DNA of 64,000 nucleotides, taken from positions 1,054,001 through 1,118,000 of the forward strand of contig NZ_ARQM01000011.1 in assembly GCF_000385135.1 (NCBI RefSeq). The letters run 5' to 3'. Below are positions 9,049-18,145 of this stretch, piece by piece; position 1 is the first letter of the stretch; each line of letters starts with the position of its first letter. The position numbers and the translations under genes are program-made. The stretch comes from Promicromonospora sukumoe 327MFSha3.1 (lineage in GTDB: Bacteria; Actinomycetota; Actinomycetes; Actinomycetales; Cellulomonadaceae). The notes beneath the pieces were generated by a model that had not been told where the DNA came from, made no database searches, and worked only from the letters and a program-made list of their open reading frames with translations.

Positions 9049-10284
9049 TCAGACCGTGTGCGTCGTGCTGACACCCGGTGCCGGGTGCGCCCGCGCGGGG
9101 AGGGTGACCCGCATCGTCGCGCCTCGCTCGGAGTCCACGACCTGCACGTGGCCGCCGTGCAGCTCGACCGCCCAACGGACGATCGCGAGGCCGATCCCGG
9201 TGCCGCCGCTCGACCCGACGGTGCCGGAGCCGACGGTCCCGCCGACGCCGCCCATCGTGTCGGCGAGGGACTCGTCGGTCGCGGGGGCACGGCCCTTGTC
9301 GCCCCGGTTCCGGCCGCCCCGGCGGCTGACGCTCCGCCCGCCGTCGCCGCGGCCGCCGTCGCCGCGCGGTGCGCCGGTCGACCCGGTGCCGCGCACGAAG
9401 CGCTGGAAGATCCGCTCGCGGTCGGCGGCGGCGATGCCGGGCCCCTCGTCGCTGACCTCCAGCACGATGTCGGACCCCTCCGTGCCGTCCACGGGGTACG
9501 CGTCCAGGCGGACGACGCCGCCCTGCGGCGAGTGGCGGATGGCGTTCTGCAGCAGGTTGATGACCACCTGGTGCAGGCGCTCGGCGTCGCCCTCGATGGT
9601 CAGGTCCTCCGGGGTGACGTCGACGACGTAGTGCAGGTCCTTGGCGGCGTCGACCATCTGGAGGTCCTCGGCGCAGTGCTCGAGGAAGTCGCCGACCGCG
9701 ATCTCGCCGATGTTCAGGGCCGAGGCGCCGGCCTCGATGCGGGAGAGGTCCAGCAGGTAGGTGACCAGGCGCGTCAGCCGCTCGGTCTGCGCGTGCGCCT
9801 GCTCGAGCGCGGCCGGGGTGGGCTCCACCACGCCGTCGACCATGTTCTCCAGCTGCGCCTGGAGCGCCGCGACGGGCGTACGCAGCTCGTGCGACACGTT
9901 CGCGATGAGGTCGCGCCGCGTCTGCTCCACGGAGGCCAGGTCCTCGGCCATCCGGTTGAAGGCGTGCGCGAGCTGCCCCACCTCGTCGCTGCTCGTGGCG
10001 CGCACCCGGCGGGTGTAGTCGCCGTCGGCCATGGCCTGGACGGCCTCCGTGATCTCGCGCAGCGGCGACGTCATGCCGCGCGCCAGGATCTGGGTGACGA
10101 GCAGCGACAGGATGATCGCGAGCGGGAAGGTGCGGCTCGGCCCCAGCGACGCCTGCAGGCCGAGCCAGGTGATCAGCACCGCCGCCGTGACGGTGGCGGC
10201 CACCAGCACGCCGAGCTTGATCTTCAGCGAGCGCAGGGGGTCGAGCGGCCGCACGTCGGGGACGCGGGGCACGTGCGGTCTCAT
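9049..10284 (-). CDS. Membrane sensor histidine kinase with an expanded ATP lid
   Basis: A 411-residue kinase of the OmpR-partner class. Two membrane segments (about residues 22-44 and 53-69) enclose only a very short outer loop, followed by HAMP (about 70-122), the HisKA domain with His132 in ANVSHELRTP, and the ATPase domain with NLLQNAIRHSP (N box), SDEGPGI (G1) and GGTGIGLAIV (G2). Between IFQRFVRG (292-299) and G2 (360-369) lies about 60 residues of Gly/Arg-rich low-complexity sequence where roughly 10-15 are normal. It follows the response regulator gene with a 13-bp gap, so the two form one system. The short sensor loop suggests sensing in or at the membrane (inference). Confidence 0.93.
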   Translation of the reverse strand: MRPHVPRVPDVRPLDPLRSLKIKLGVLVAATVTAAVLITWLGLQASLGPSRTFPLAIILSLLVTQILARGMTSPLREITEAVQAMADGDYTRRVRATSSDEVGQLAHAFNRMAEDLASVEQTRRDLIANVSHELRTPVAALQAQLENMVDGVVEPTPAALEQAHAQTERLTRLVTYLLDLSRIEAGASALNIGEIAVGDFLEHCAEDLQMVDAAKDLHYVVDVTPEDLTIEGDAERLHQVVINLLQNAIRHSPQGGVVRLDAYPVDGTEGSDIVLEVSDEGPGIAAADRERIFQRFVRGTGSTGAPRGDGGRGDGGRSVSRRGGRNRGDKGRAPATDESLADTMGGVGGTVGSGTVGSSGGTGIGLAIVRWAVELHGGHVQVVDSERGATMRVTLPARAHPAPGVSTTHTV

Positions 10285-10297
10285 CGGGGCACCCGCG

Positions 10298-11071
10298 CTA
10301 CTGGTTGGCCGGCGGCTCGAACGCGTAGCCGACGCCGTGCACCGTGCGGATCAGGTCCGGGCCGAGCTTGCGGCGCAGGGCCTTGATGTGGGAGTCGACG
10401 GTGCGCGTGCCGCTGGCGTCGGCCCAGTCCCAGACCTCGGCGAGCAGGCGCTCGCGCGTCAGCACCGTCTTGGGGGAGCCGGCGAGCATCACGAGCAGCT
10501 CGAACTCCGTCGGCGTCAGGTGCACCTCCTCGCCGCCGCGGTAGACGCGGCGCTGCGCGCGGTCCACCGTGACGTCGCCCATCATCATGGGCGGGTCAGC
10601 GGGCGTGGTCGCCGCGGCCTGTGCCGCGCGGTCGACCCGCCGCAGCAGGGCCTTGATGCGGGCCACCAGCTCACGCATGGAGAAGGGCTTGGTCATGTAG
10701 TCGTCCGCGCCCACGCCCAGGCCGACCAGCATGTCGGTCTCGTCGTCACGCGCGGTGAGCATGAGGATCGGGACCGGGTTCTCGGCCTGGATGCGGCGCG
10801 TGACCTCGAGCCCGTCGATGCCCGGGAGCATCACGTCGAGCACGACGAGGTCGGGGCGCAGCCTGGAGGCGGCGTCGACGCCGGACAGGCCGTCGCGCGC
10901 CACCTCGACACGCCAGCCCTCGGCGGACAACCGCTGGGCGATCGCGGTGGCGATCGTGGGCTCGTCCTCCACCACGAGCACGGTCGCGGACTGCTGACCG
11001 GTCGAGGCGGCGGCCGACGCCGTGCCGGGCTGCTGCGGGGCCCCAGACGGCTGGGGAGTACCAGATGACAT
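10298..11071 (-). CDS. OmpR/PhoB-family response regulator
   Basis: A 257-residue DNA-binding regulator. After a 28-residue Ser/Ala/Gln-rich leader, the receiver domain shows the acidic pair VVEDEP, the phospho-acceptor Asp79 in VVLDVMLP, and MTKPFS with the conserved Lys. A winged-helix output domain follows (VHLTPTEFELLVMLA, RTVDSHIKALRRKLG, IRTVHGVGYAFEP). It is the upstream gene of the pair with the histidine kinase. The ATG is preceded by CATGAT six bases upstream, so the transcript may be leaderless. The regulon cannot be read from the sequence. Confidence 0.94.
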   Translation of the reverse strand: MSSGTPQPSGAPQQPGTASAAASTGQQSATVLVVEDEPTIATAIAQRLSAEGWRVEVARDGLSGVDAASRLRPDLVVLDVMLPGIDGLEVTRRIQAENPVPILMLTARDDETDMLVGLGVGADDYMTKPFSMRELVARIKALLRRVDRAAQAAATTPADPPMMMGDVTVDRAQRRVYRGGEEVHLTPTEFELLVMLAGSPKTVLTRERLLAEVWDWADASGTRTVDSHIKALRRKLGPDLIRTVHGVGYAFEPPANQ

Positions 11072-11244
11072 AGGTCAATCATGCCCGTACCTGCCTGATA
11101 AGACACTGAAGCCAGCCTGAGAGTCGGACTCCTGGGCGCTGTCTGCACTGTTCCCGCTACGATCTATCGCACGATGATCGAGCGATATCCCCACCGAGAA
11201 ACCTGGATGAATCAGGACCCCCGCGGTGCCCTCCGGAGCGTGAG

Positions 11245-12732
11245 ATGACCGGCGAATGGATCATGGTCGCCGTCGGCGTTCTTCTCACGGCAGGCACCGC
11301 AGTATTCGTGGCGGGGGAGTTCTCCCTCGTCACCATCGACCCCGCCGTGATCGGCGACTCCGACGACTCGGAGGGAGACAGACCCGGCGGTTCCCGGTCT
11401 GCCTCCTCCTCTGAACCCGGCCCCGGCGCGCGGTCCGCGTCCGGCGCCCAGCCGGTCTTCGGCAACGGCCTGCGGGACCGCAGCGTCCGCACCGCGCTGC
11501 GCCACCTCTCCACGGAGCTGAGCTCGGCGCAGGTCGGCATCACGCTGACCACCATCCTGCTCGGCTACACCGCCCAGCCGGCGCTGAACTCCCTGATCTC
11601 CGCCGCGTTCGGCAACACGTCCGTGCCGACGGCGGTCTCCGCCGGCCTGGCCGGCGTCCTGGCCCTCATCCTGGTGAACGCCTTCTCCATGGTGTGCGGC
11701 GAGCTGATCCCCAAGAACTTCGCGCTGTCGGCCCCGCTGGCCACCGCGCGTCTGGTGGTGCCCGTCCAGCGGGTGTTCACCATCACGTTCAAGCCGCTGA
11801 TCGCCGTGCTCAACGGCTCGGCCAACGCGCTGCTGCGCCGCCTGGGCGTCGAGCCCCGCGAGGAGCTGTCGGGCGCGCGCTCGGCGTCCGAGCTGGCCTC
11901 GCTGGTGCGCCGCTCCGCCGAGGAGGGCACGCTCCAGGAGTCGGTGGCTACGCTGCTGACCAACTCGATCGAGCTGGACACGCTCAGCGCGCGCGACGTG
12001 ATGACCGACCGCCTGCGCATGTCCGTCGTCGACCGGGACGCCACGGCGGAGGACGTCGTCGCGCTCGCCCGGAGGACCGGGCACTCGCGGTTCCCCGTGA
12101 TCGGGGAGGACCGCGACGACATCGTCGGCCTGGTCCACCTGCGCCGCGCCGTCGGCGTGCCGCACGACCGCCGGGGCGAGGTGCCCGCGGCCGCGCTCAT
12201 GGTCGACGCGCCCCGCGTCCCCGAGACCGTGCGCCTGGGCCCGCTGCTCGTCGAGCTGCGCGGGTTCGGCCTGCAGATGGCCGTCGTGGTGGACGAGTAC
12301 GGCGGTACGTCCGGCGTCGTCACGCTGGAGGACGTCGTCGAGGAGCTGGTAGGCGACGTCGCCGACGAGCACGACCCCCGGCGGGCCGGCGCGTCGCGCG
12401 CCGCCGACGGCTCGTGGATCGTGCCCGGCGTGCTCCGCCCGGACGAGCTCGCCGAGTACACGACGATCGAGGTCCCGGAGGGCGCCGCCTACGAGACGCT
12501 CGGCGGCCTCGTGATGGCCGAGCTGGGCCGCATGCCCGCCGTCGGCGACGAGGTCACGGTGGGCCAGGCGGGCCTGCACGGCCCGCACGCGCGGGTCAGC
12601 CTGCGCGTCGAGGCCATGGACGGACGGCGCGTCGAGCGCCTGCGGGTACGCCCGCTGCCCGACGACCCCGAGCCCGGGGCTGACGGCGCCGGCGTCGGCC
12701 GGAACGGTTCCGAGAAGGGCGCGACCCGATGA
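11245..12732 (+). CDS. Hemolysin-family/CNNM-type membrane transport protein (first of pair)
   Basis: A 495-residue protein of the HlyC/CorC-CNNM group implicated in Mg2+/Co2+ homeostasis. It has an N-terminal DUF21 membrane domain (hydrophobic stretches near 5-25, 115-145 and 165-200, with CGELIPKNFALS), two CBS domains from about residue 245 (DVMTDRLRMSV and VVVDEYGGTSGVVTLEDVVEELVG), and a C-terminal CorC_HlyC domain. A 60-residue Ser/Pro/Gly-rich insert follows the first helix. GGAG precedes the ATG by seven bases. The stop overlaps the start of the paralogue by four bases (ATGA), so the two are translated together and may act as a heteromer. Confidence 0.9.
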   Translation: MTGEWIMVAVGVLLTAGTAVFVAGEFSLVTIDPAVIGDSDDSEGDRPGGSRSASSSEPGPGARSASGAQPVFGNGLRDRSVRTALRHLSTELSSAQVGITLTTILLGYTAQPALNSLISAAFGNTSVPTAVSAGLAGVLALILVNAFSMVCGELIPKNFALSAPLATARLVVPVQRVFTITFKPLIAVLNGSANALLRRLGVEPREELSGARSASELASLVRRSAEEGTLQESVATLLTNSIELDTLSARDVMTDRLRMSVVDRDATAEDVVALARRTGHSRFPVIGEDRDDIVGLVHLRRAVGVPHDRRGEVPAAALMVDAPRVPETVRLGPLLVELRGFGLQMAVVVDEYGGTSGVVTLEDVVEELVGDVADEHDPRRAGASRAADGSWIVPGVLRPDELAEYTTIEVPEGAAYETLGGLVMAELGRMPAVGDEVTVGQAGLHGPHARVSLRVEAMDGRRVERLRVRPLPDDPEPGADGAGVGRNGSEKGATR

Positions 12733-13775
12733 GCACCACCACCGCACTCGTCATCGGCCTCGTGCTGCTCGCGGGGAACGCGTTCTTCGTGGGCGCCGAG
12801 TTCGCCGTCATCTCGGCGCGCCGCAGCGCCATCGAGCCGCTCGCCGCGGCCGGGGACCGGCGCGCGACCACCGTGCTGTGGGCGATGGAGCACGTGTCGC
12901 TCATGCTCGCGTGCGCGCAGCTCGGCGTGACCGTCTGCTCCACGGGCCTGGGCATCGTGGCGGAGCCCGCCATCGCCCACCTGCTGGAGGGGCCGCTGCA
13001 CAGCCTGGGCGTGAGCGAGGAGCTCACGCACCCGATTGCGCTGGTCATCGCGCTGTCGCTCGTCGTGTACCTGCACGTCGTGCTCGGCGAGATGGTGCCG
13101 AAGAACCTGGCCGTCTCCGGCCCGGACAAGGCCGTGATGTGGTTCGGGCCGCCGCTGGTGCTCCTCGGCCGGGCGCTGCGGCCCATCATCGTCGGCCTGA
13201 ACTGGATCGCGAACCACGCGGTGCGGCTCGCCGGCGTCGAGCCCAAGGACGAGGTCGCCTCGGCGTTCACCGCCGAGGAGGTCCAGTCCATCGTGGAGCA
13301 CTCCCAGGCCGAGGGCGTGCTGCGCGACGAGCAGGGCCTCCTGACGGGCGCCATCGAGTTCTCCAACCGCACCGCGCGCGACGTCATGGTGCCGGTCGGT
13401 GGCCTGGTCGCCGTCGACGAGACCAGCACGCCCGACGACGTCGAGCGGCTCGTCTCCAAGCACGGCTTCAGCCGGTTCCCCGTGGTGACGCGGCGCGAGG
13501 AGGGCGACGAGCTCGTCGGCTACCTGCACCTCAAGGACGTGCTGTACGCGACCGGCGCGGCGCGGTTCGAGCCGGTCGCCGTGTGGCGCGTGCGCGCCCT
13601 GGCGGCCGTCGCGCCCGACGACGAGGTGGAGGACGCGCTGCGCGTCATGCAGCGCTCGGGCTCGCACCTGGCGCGGGTCGAGGGGCCGGACGGAGCGGTG
13701 CTCGGCGTGGTCTTCCTGGAGGACATCCTCGAGGAGCTCGTCGGCGAGGTCCGCGACGCCATGCAGCGCCGCTGA
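12729..13775 (+). CDS. Hemolysin-family/CNNM-type membrane transport protein (second of pair)
   Basis: A 348-residue paralogue of the preceding protein: DUF21 membrane domain with EMVPKNLAVSGPDK, then CBS domains (RDVMVPVGGLVAV; GFSRFPVVTRREEGDELVGYLHL). The chain stops soon after the second CBS repeat (GVVFLEDILEELVGEVRD), so the C-terminal CorC_HlyC domain present in its partner is absent. This long-plus-short tandem arrangement is common in actinobacteria. A strong near-palindromic terminator follows. Confidence 0.9.
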   Translation: MSTTTALVIGLVLLAGNAFFVGAEFAVISARRSAIEPLAAAGDRRATTVLWAMEHVSLMLACAQLGVTVCSTGLGIVAEPAIAHLLEGPLHSLGVSEELTHPIALVIALSLVVYLHVVLGEMVPKNLAVSGPDKAVMWFGPPLVLLGRALRPIIVGLNWIANHAVRLAGVEPKDEVASAFTAEEVQSIVEHSQAEGVLRDEQGLLTGAIEFSNRTARDVMVPVGGLVAVDETSTPDDVERLVSKHGFSRFPVVTRREEGDELVGYLHLKDVLYATGAARFEPVAVWRVRALAAVAPDDEVEDALRVMQRSGSHLARVEGPDGAVLGVVFLEDILEELVGEVRDAMQRR

Positions 13776-13780
13776 CCAGC

Positions 13781-13816
13781 GCCTGTTGGTCGGCCGGCGC
13801 CGGCCGACCGACAGGC
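13781..13816. terminator. Near-perfect 36-bp palindrome terminator
   Basis: GCCTGTTGGTCGGCCGGC pairs with GCCGGCCGACCGACAGGC with a single G-U wobble and no loop. It begins five bases after the CNNM pair ends. Confidence 0.75.
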
Positions 13817-13906
13817 CAGGGTTGGCAGCCGGGCCGACCCGGGTCTAATGTCACGTGCACATAACGGAACGCGAGGGGGCCGCGGACACATGAAGACGGA
13901 GGGCCA

Positions 13907-14773
13907 GTGGAGTCCACGGCTGTGACGAGCACGCAGCCCGCCCTCATGACGCGCCGCGCGCGCCGTGAGGCGGAGCAGCACACCCAGGCGATGCGCAAGG
14001 TGACGTCGTTCGACCGGCTGGTCACCGGAGCGGTCCCCAAGGCATCCCGTCCCACGTCGTCGGTCCCCGCGGGGCAGCGGATGATCTCCCGGGCCGCCGT
14101 GGTCGGCACCCTCGCCGCCGCGACCATCGCGGCGCCGTTCGTGCAGGCCGCCGAGCAACCTGGCGAGTCGCCGTTCGACGTCAAGGCGCCGCCGACCGGG
14201 CCGTCGGTGCTGGACCTCGTGACGCAGCCCGTCGAGCGCCCGGAGACCTCGGCCGCCGTGGTCCGTGCCGAGGCCCTCACCCGGCCCGCGTCGGCCGCCA
14301 GCCGTTCGCTCGACCGCAGCCCCCTGCCCAACTGCGACGTCAACGCCCCGGTCGACGGGACCAACGGCGGGCTCGCGGACCACTCGCTGTGCGAGCTGTG
14401 GCAGGACGGGGAGTACCTCCGGCCCGACGCCGCGATGTCGCTCAGCGCGCTCAACGAGGCGTTCCGCGCGTCGTTCGGGCGCGAGCTGTGCCTGGTGGCC
14501 AGCTACCGCGACCTGAACACGCAGTACGAGATGAAGGCGTCGCGCGGCTTCTACGCCGCCTCCCCGGGCACGTCGATGCACGGCTGGGGCCTGGCGATCG
14601 ACCTGTGCTCCAAGGAGACGGGCGACAGCGACGTCTACTCCTGGCTCTGGGCCAACGCGCCGTCCTACGGCTGGCAGAACCCGGCATGGGCGCAGCTCGG
14701 CGGCAGCAAGTACGAGCCGTGGCACTGGGAGTTCGTGACCGGCGTCGTCGAGAAGGGCGAGTGGCGCGGCTAG
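13907..14773 (+). CDS. M15 family D-alanyl-D-alanine carboxypeptidase-like protein (VanY type)
   Basis: A 288-residue peptidoglycan peptidase homologue. A basic N-terminus of about 60 residues precedes one hydrophobic segment (about 60-82), so it is secreted or membrane-anchored. The M15B domain follows: SYRDLNTQYEMKASRGF, SMHGWGLAIDLC with the zinc His and Asp, and YEPWHWEF with the second His. Family members trim D-Ala from wall peptides. The GTG at 13907 has GGAGGG eight bases upstream. Its stop codon overlaps the stop of the convergent CYTH gene (CTAG at 14770-14773). A larger paralogue is encoded at 27881-29584. Confidence 0.88.
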   Translation: MESTAVTSTQPALMTRRARREAEQHTQAMRKVTSFDRLVTGAVPKASRPTSSVPAGQRMISRAAVVGTLAAATIAAPFVQAAEQPGESPFDVKAPPTGPSVLDLVTQPVERPETSAAVVRAEALTRPASAASRSLDRSPLPNCDVNAPVDGTNGGLADHSLCELWQDGEYLRPDAAMSLSALNEAFRASFGRELCLVASYRDLNTQYEMKASRGFYAASPGTSMHGWGLAIDLCSKETGDSDVYSWLWANAPSYGWQNPAWAQLGGSKYEPWHWEFVTGVVEKGEWRG

Positions 14774-15435
14774 AGCCGCAGGTGGGTGTTCGGCCCGAAG
14801 TCCTGGCGGAAGGTGGGCCCCTGGCTCGCCAGCTCCGCGGCGAACGACGGCGCCCACGCGCTGTACGGCTCCGTGGCCAGGTACTCGTTCGAGAACCGGC
14901 GGTCGTCGGTGATCTCCGTGACGCAGAAGTCCGGGATCTGCAGGCCCGTGACCGGGCCGGAGCGCTCGCACTCGGCCACCACCAGCGGGTGGTTGGCCCC
15001 GCCGAACACGTCGATGGACCAGCCGTCGGCCCCGAGCCACGCGGCGTAGCGCACCTTGACGACCGGCGCACCGCCCCGGCGGACCAGCTCGACGCCGACG
15101 CTCGGGTCCAGCTCGCGCTCCGCCTCGTAGCGGGTGCCCCCGACCGCCGGGCCCTTCACGGTGACAGCGGCGAAGTCGATGTCCGCGACGTGAGCGCGCA
15201 GCAGCTCGGCCGGATCGGTGTCGGCGGTGAGGTCGGCGTCGACGTCGCCCGCCTGGACCCGGACGCGCAGCGCGTAGCCGTCGTCGGCCAGGAAGTAGGA
15301 CTGGACGATGAGGGCCGGGGCGTCCCTGAGCTCGGCCGGTAGGTCACGCACGAAGAAGCGGCGCTCGAACTCGAAGTCGGCGTAGCCGCGGTCGGGCTCG
15401 GCGGCGGGCGGCTCGTCGAAGAGGTCGTCGCTCAT
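14770..15435 (-). CDS. CYTH (triphosphate tunnel) domain protein
   Basis: A 221-residue cytoplasmic protein. After an acidic leader, FEFERRFFVRDLP matches the CYTH opening motif ExExK with Arg in place of the last Lys. YALRVRVQ, AAVTVKGP, RYEAERELD and WSIDVFGG supply the alternating basic and acidic strands of the tunnel. The CYTH family includes class IV adenylyl cyclases, thiamine triphosphatases and inorganic triphosphatases; actinobacterial members are mostly uncharacterised phosphohydrolases. It shares its last four bases with the VanY-like gene on the other strand. Confidence 0.85.
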   Translation of the reverse strand: MSDDLFDEPPAAEPDRGYADFEFERRFFVRDLPAELRDAPALIVQSYFLADDGYALRVRVQAGDVDADLTADTDPAELLRAHVADIDFAAVTVKGPAVGGTRYEAERELDPSVGVELVRRGGAPVVKVRYAAWLGADGWSIDVFGGANHPLVVAECERSGPVTGLQIPDFCVTEITDDRRFSNEYLATEPYSAWAPSFAAELASQGPTFRQDFGPNTHLRL

Positions 15436-15489
15436 GAGGATCCCTCAACCCTGCTCGGCAGGTGTTTCTCGGCGGATGATCCTAGAAGT

Positions 15490-16050
15490 CTACGCAACCG
15501 GCCGGGCGTGAGGCGCCCGGTCTGCGACGAACCCCGTGAGGGCAGCCGACAGCTCCTCCGGGCGGGTGTCGATGCTCCCGGGCTTGAGGACCACGGGTGT
15601 GCCGACGAGGGCCGCGTTCAGCGACGCGGCGATGCGGCGGACGAACGTCCGCTGCCGCACGACGACGGCCCGCGGGTCGGCGACGTCGACGGCGAGCACG
15701 CGCCGGAAGGCCAGCCGGGCCTCGCGCACGCCCGTGACCTCGGACCAGAGCACCTGCTCGACGCCGAGGTTGGGCAGCCAGTCGGTGAGGCCGTCGTCGT
15801 CGAGCGTGAGCACGGGCCAGGTGGGCAGCAGCAGGCGGCGCAGCACGATGAGGCCCAGCCCGGTGAAGACCAGGACACCCATGGCGCTCACCGACACGAC
15901 GGCCAGGGCGGCCGGCGAGCCGCTGGTCTGGGCGGCGTCGAAGCCGAGCCGGGCGGCGACGGCGCAGAGCACCACCAGCGCGAGGGTGCCGAGGGCGAGC
16001 GTGATGACGTGCGCGCGGGACGGGTAGAAGTCGACGGACTCGTCGGGCAT
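15490..16050 (-). CDS. Two-TM membrane protein with a PH-like C-terminal domain (STM3941-like)
   Basis: A 186-residue protein with two membrane helices (about residues 14-34 and 46-70) followed by a soluble domain whose pattern VLTLDDDGLTDWLPN...VLWSEVTGVRE resembles bacterial PH-like domains of the STM3941 type. The function of that group is not known. The ATG is preceded by TAGTGT with exactly six bases between, suggesting a leaderless transcript. It lies between the CYTH gene and the TauE gene, all on the same strand. Confidence 0.65.
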   Translation of the reverse strand: MPDESVDFYPSRAHVITLALGTLALVVLCAVAARLGFDAAQTSGSPAALAVVSVSAMGVLVFTGLGLIVLRRLLLPTWPVLTLDDDGLTDWLPNLGVEQVLWSEVTGVREARLAFRRVLAVDVADPRAVVVRQRTFVRRIAASLNAALVGTPVVLKPGSIDTRPEELSAALTGFVADRAPHARPVA

Positions 16051-16095
16051 ACCGGGACACTATCCGCACGTAGGGGCGAATCGGTAGCCCGGGAG

Positions 16096-16920
16096 TCAGC
16101 CCAGCAGGAGCCGGGCGCCCGCCAGGGCCGTCGCGATCAGCACGGCCGTGCTGAACACCGGGCCCGAGATACGGTGCGCCACGACCCGGCCGAGCAGCAG
16201 GCCCGCGACCATCCCGGGCAGCAGGGCGAGGGAGACCAGCAGCGAGTCGGCCGAGACGAGGCCCAGGCTCGCGCTGAACGGCAGCTTGGCCACGTTCACG
16301 GTGAGGAAGAACAGCGCGACCGTGCCGAGCAGCCCGGCGCGCGAGACGCCCGTCCGGAGCAGGTAGAGACTCATGGGCGGGCCGCCGGCGTTCGCGATCA
16401 TGGTCGAGACGCCGGCGGTGGCGCCGAGGGTGGCGCGGGCGAGGCGGTCGCGGAGGCTCGCCCGTGTCGCGCCGGGCGTGGCCTCGGCGTCGGACCCGAC
16501 GTCGGGTTCGGCGTCCGCCGGGCGCGGTGGACGGCGTCGGGCACGGTGGGCCGCGAGCTGCCGGACCAGCTCGCCGAGCCCGGCGAGCAGGAGCAGCGCG
16601 CCGACGATCCGGGCGCTGACCTCGGGCGGGGCCCACCTCAGCGCCGCGAACCCGACCAGCAGCCCGACCGTCACGCTGGGCAGCAGGCCGCGCAGGATGC
16701 GCCAGCGGACGTCCCGGCCGTAGGTGCTGACGGCGACCAGGTCGCCCACGATGAGCAGCGGCAGTGCGACGCCGGCCGCCTGGACCGGCGGGAGCACCGA
16801 GGCGATGATCGCCGCGCCGAGCGCGCCCAGCGGGGGCAGGCCGGTCTTGGACAGGCCCATGAGCAGGGCGGCGATCGTGCCGCCGACGACGACGGTGAGC
16901 GTGAGGTCCAGTGCGTCCAT
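16096..16920 (-). CDS. TauE/SafE family sulfite/organo-anion exporter-like permease
   Basis: A 274-residue inner-membrane protein with about eight hydrophobic helices in two halves, each half carrying a Gly/Pro motif typical of the family (GLSKTGLPPLG in the first, GVSTMIANAGGPPMSLYL in the second). The halves are joined by a charged loop at about 130-160. TauE/SafE proteins move sulfite, sulfoacetate or other small organic anions. The substrate here is unknown, and no sulfur-metabolism gene lies next to it. Confidence 0.88.
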   Translation of the reverse strand: MDALDLTLTVVVGGTIAALLMGLSKTGLPPLGALGAAIIASVLPPVQAAGVALPLLIVGDLVAVSTYGRDVRWRILRGLLPSVTVGLLVGFAALRWAPPEVSARIVGALLLLAGLGELVRQLAAHRARRRPPRPADAEPDVGSDAEATPGATRASLRDRLARATLGATAGVSTMIANAGGPPMSLYLLRTGVSRAGLLGTVALFFLTVNVAKLPFSASLGLVSADSLLVSLALLPGMVAGLLLGRVVAHRISGPVFSTAVLIATALAGARLLLG

Positions 16921-16950
16921 GACGTGCGGGACTCTACGGCGGAACGACGA

Positions 16951-16993
16951 CGGCCCGCCGTGGCCGCTCGTCGAGCGGGACCACGGCGGGCCG
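16951..16993 (-). terminator. Long hairpin terminator of the TerC gene
   Basis: CGGCCCGCCGTGG pairs with CCACGGCGGGCCG (13 bp), and the enclosed bases form a second stem CCGCTCG/CGAGCGG. It begins 14 bases after the TerC stop. Confidence 0.75.
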
Positions 16994-17006
16994 GGGGCGG
17001 ACCGGG

Positions 17007-18125
17007 TCAGTGCGCCCCGGGGCGGGACGTGCTCGACTCGTCGCGGTCCTGGTCGGACTTCTCGCCGTCCGACGCCTCGACGGCCGGCGTGCCCGACGCG
17101 TCGCCCGTGGCGGCGTGCCCGGTGGCCTCGCCGTCGTCGTTGCGAGTCGCGTGGAGGCTGGTGAAGGTGACGATCACGAGCACGCCGATGATCACGCCGA
17201 GCGAAGCGACGGTCGGGATCTCCGGCACGCCGGCCCAGATGCCGTGGGCCCAGTGCAGCACGAGCTTGACGCCGATGAAGGCGAGGATCGTCGCGAGGCC
17301 GTAGCCGAGGTGCACGAGCTTGCTCAGGGCGGTCTGCAGCACGAAGTACAGGGCGCGCAGGCCGAGCAGGGCGAACGCGTTGGTCGCGAACACGAGGTAC
17401 GGGTCGCTGGTGATGCCGTAGACCGCCGGCACGGAGTCCACCGCGAAGACGACGTCGGCGGCGAAGATCGCGACGACCACGACCGCCAGGGGGGTGAGCA
17501 TCCGCTTGCCGCCCTCGCGGACCGACAGCGCGGGGCCGCGGTAGTCGTCCGTGACGGGCATGAAGCGGCGGATCAGCTTCACCGACCGCAGCTCGGAGAC
17601 CTCGATCGTGTGGTCGTCACCCTTGATCTGGTCGCGGAGGATCTTGACGGCCGTGGCCAGCAGGATCGCGCCGAAGAGCAGGAAGGCCCAGCTCAGGTTG
17701 GCCAGGACGGCCGCGCCGACGGCGATGAAGACGCCGCGCAGCACCAGGGCGCCGACGATGCCGAGCAGGAGGACGCGCTGCTGCAGGGCCGCGGGTACCG
17801 CGAAGGCGCTGAGCAGCAGCATGAACACGAAGAGGTTGTCCACGGACAACGACTTCTCGACGAGGTACCCGGTCAGGTACTGCACGCCGATCGACGAGCC
17901 GAAGGTGGCCCAGATCCAGCCGCCGAACGCGAGCGGGAGGGCGATGTAGAAGGCGCTCCAGCCCAGGGCCTCGCGCATCGAGACCTCGTGCGGGCGCCGG
18001 GTGATGAGGAAGTCGACGACGATCAGGACGATCACGGCGAGGATCGTCAGGGCCCACATCATGGGTGTGGCCACGGTCGTCAGCGCGGAGGCAGGGGCAG
18101 CAGAACTCGTCAGCTGGGCGAGCAA
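17007..18125 (-). CDS. TerC family integral membrane protein (Alx-like, probable Mn2+ exporter)
   Basis: A 372-residue membrane protein with about nine helices. Conserved intramembrane acidic motifs of TerC are present: EKSLSVDNLFVFMLL in helix 3 and ADVVFAVDSVPAVYG later. The C-terminal 45 residues are charged and disordered. Alx/TerC proteins export manganese, and their genes frequently sit behind the Mn2+-sensing yybP-ykoY riboswitch, which is also seen here. The start is TTG at 18125 with GGAG seven bases upstream; the GGAG and the adjacent CTCC are complementary, so the ribosome site can be sequestered. Confidence 0.9.
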   Translation of the reverse strand: MLAQLTSSAAPASALTTVATPMMWALTILAVIVLIVVDFLITRRPHEVSMREALGWSAFYIALPLAFGGWIWATFGSSIGVQYLTGYLVEKSLSVDNLFVFMLLLSAFAVPAALQQRVLLLGIVGALVLRGVFIAVGAAVLANLSWAFLLFGAILLATAVKILRDQIKGDDHTIEVSELRSVKLIRRFMPVTDDYRGPALSVREGGKRMLTPLAVVVVAIFAADVVFAVDSVPAVYGITSDPYLVFATNAFALLGLRALYFVLQTALSKLVHLGYGLATILAFIGVKLVLHWAHGIWAGVPEIPTVASLGVIIGVLVIVTFTSLHATRNDDGEATGHAATGDASGTPAVEASDGEKSDQDRDESSTSRPGAH

Positions 18126-18145
18126 GGAGTCTCCAAAGATAGGTC

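Noticed and set aside
13890-13925. Eleven-codon leader peptide frame before the VanY-like gene
   Set aside because: The ATG is poorly placed relative to any ribosome site and the peptide has no attenuator-like codon run; chance is sufficient.
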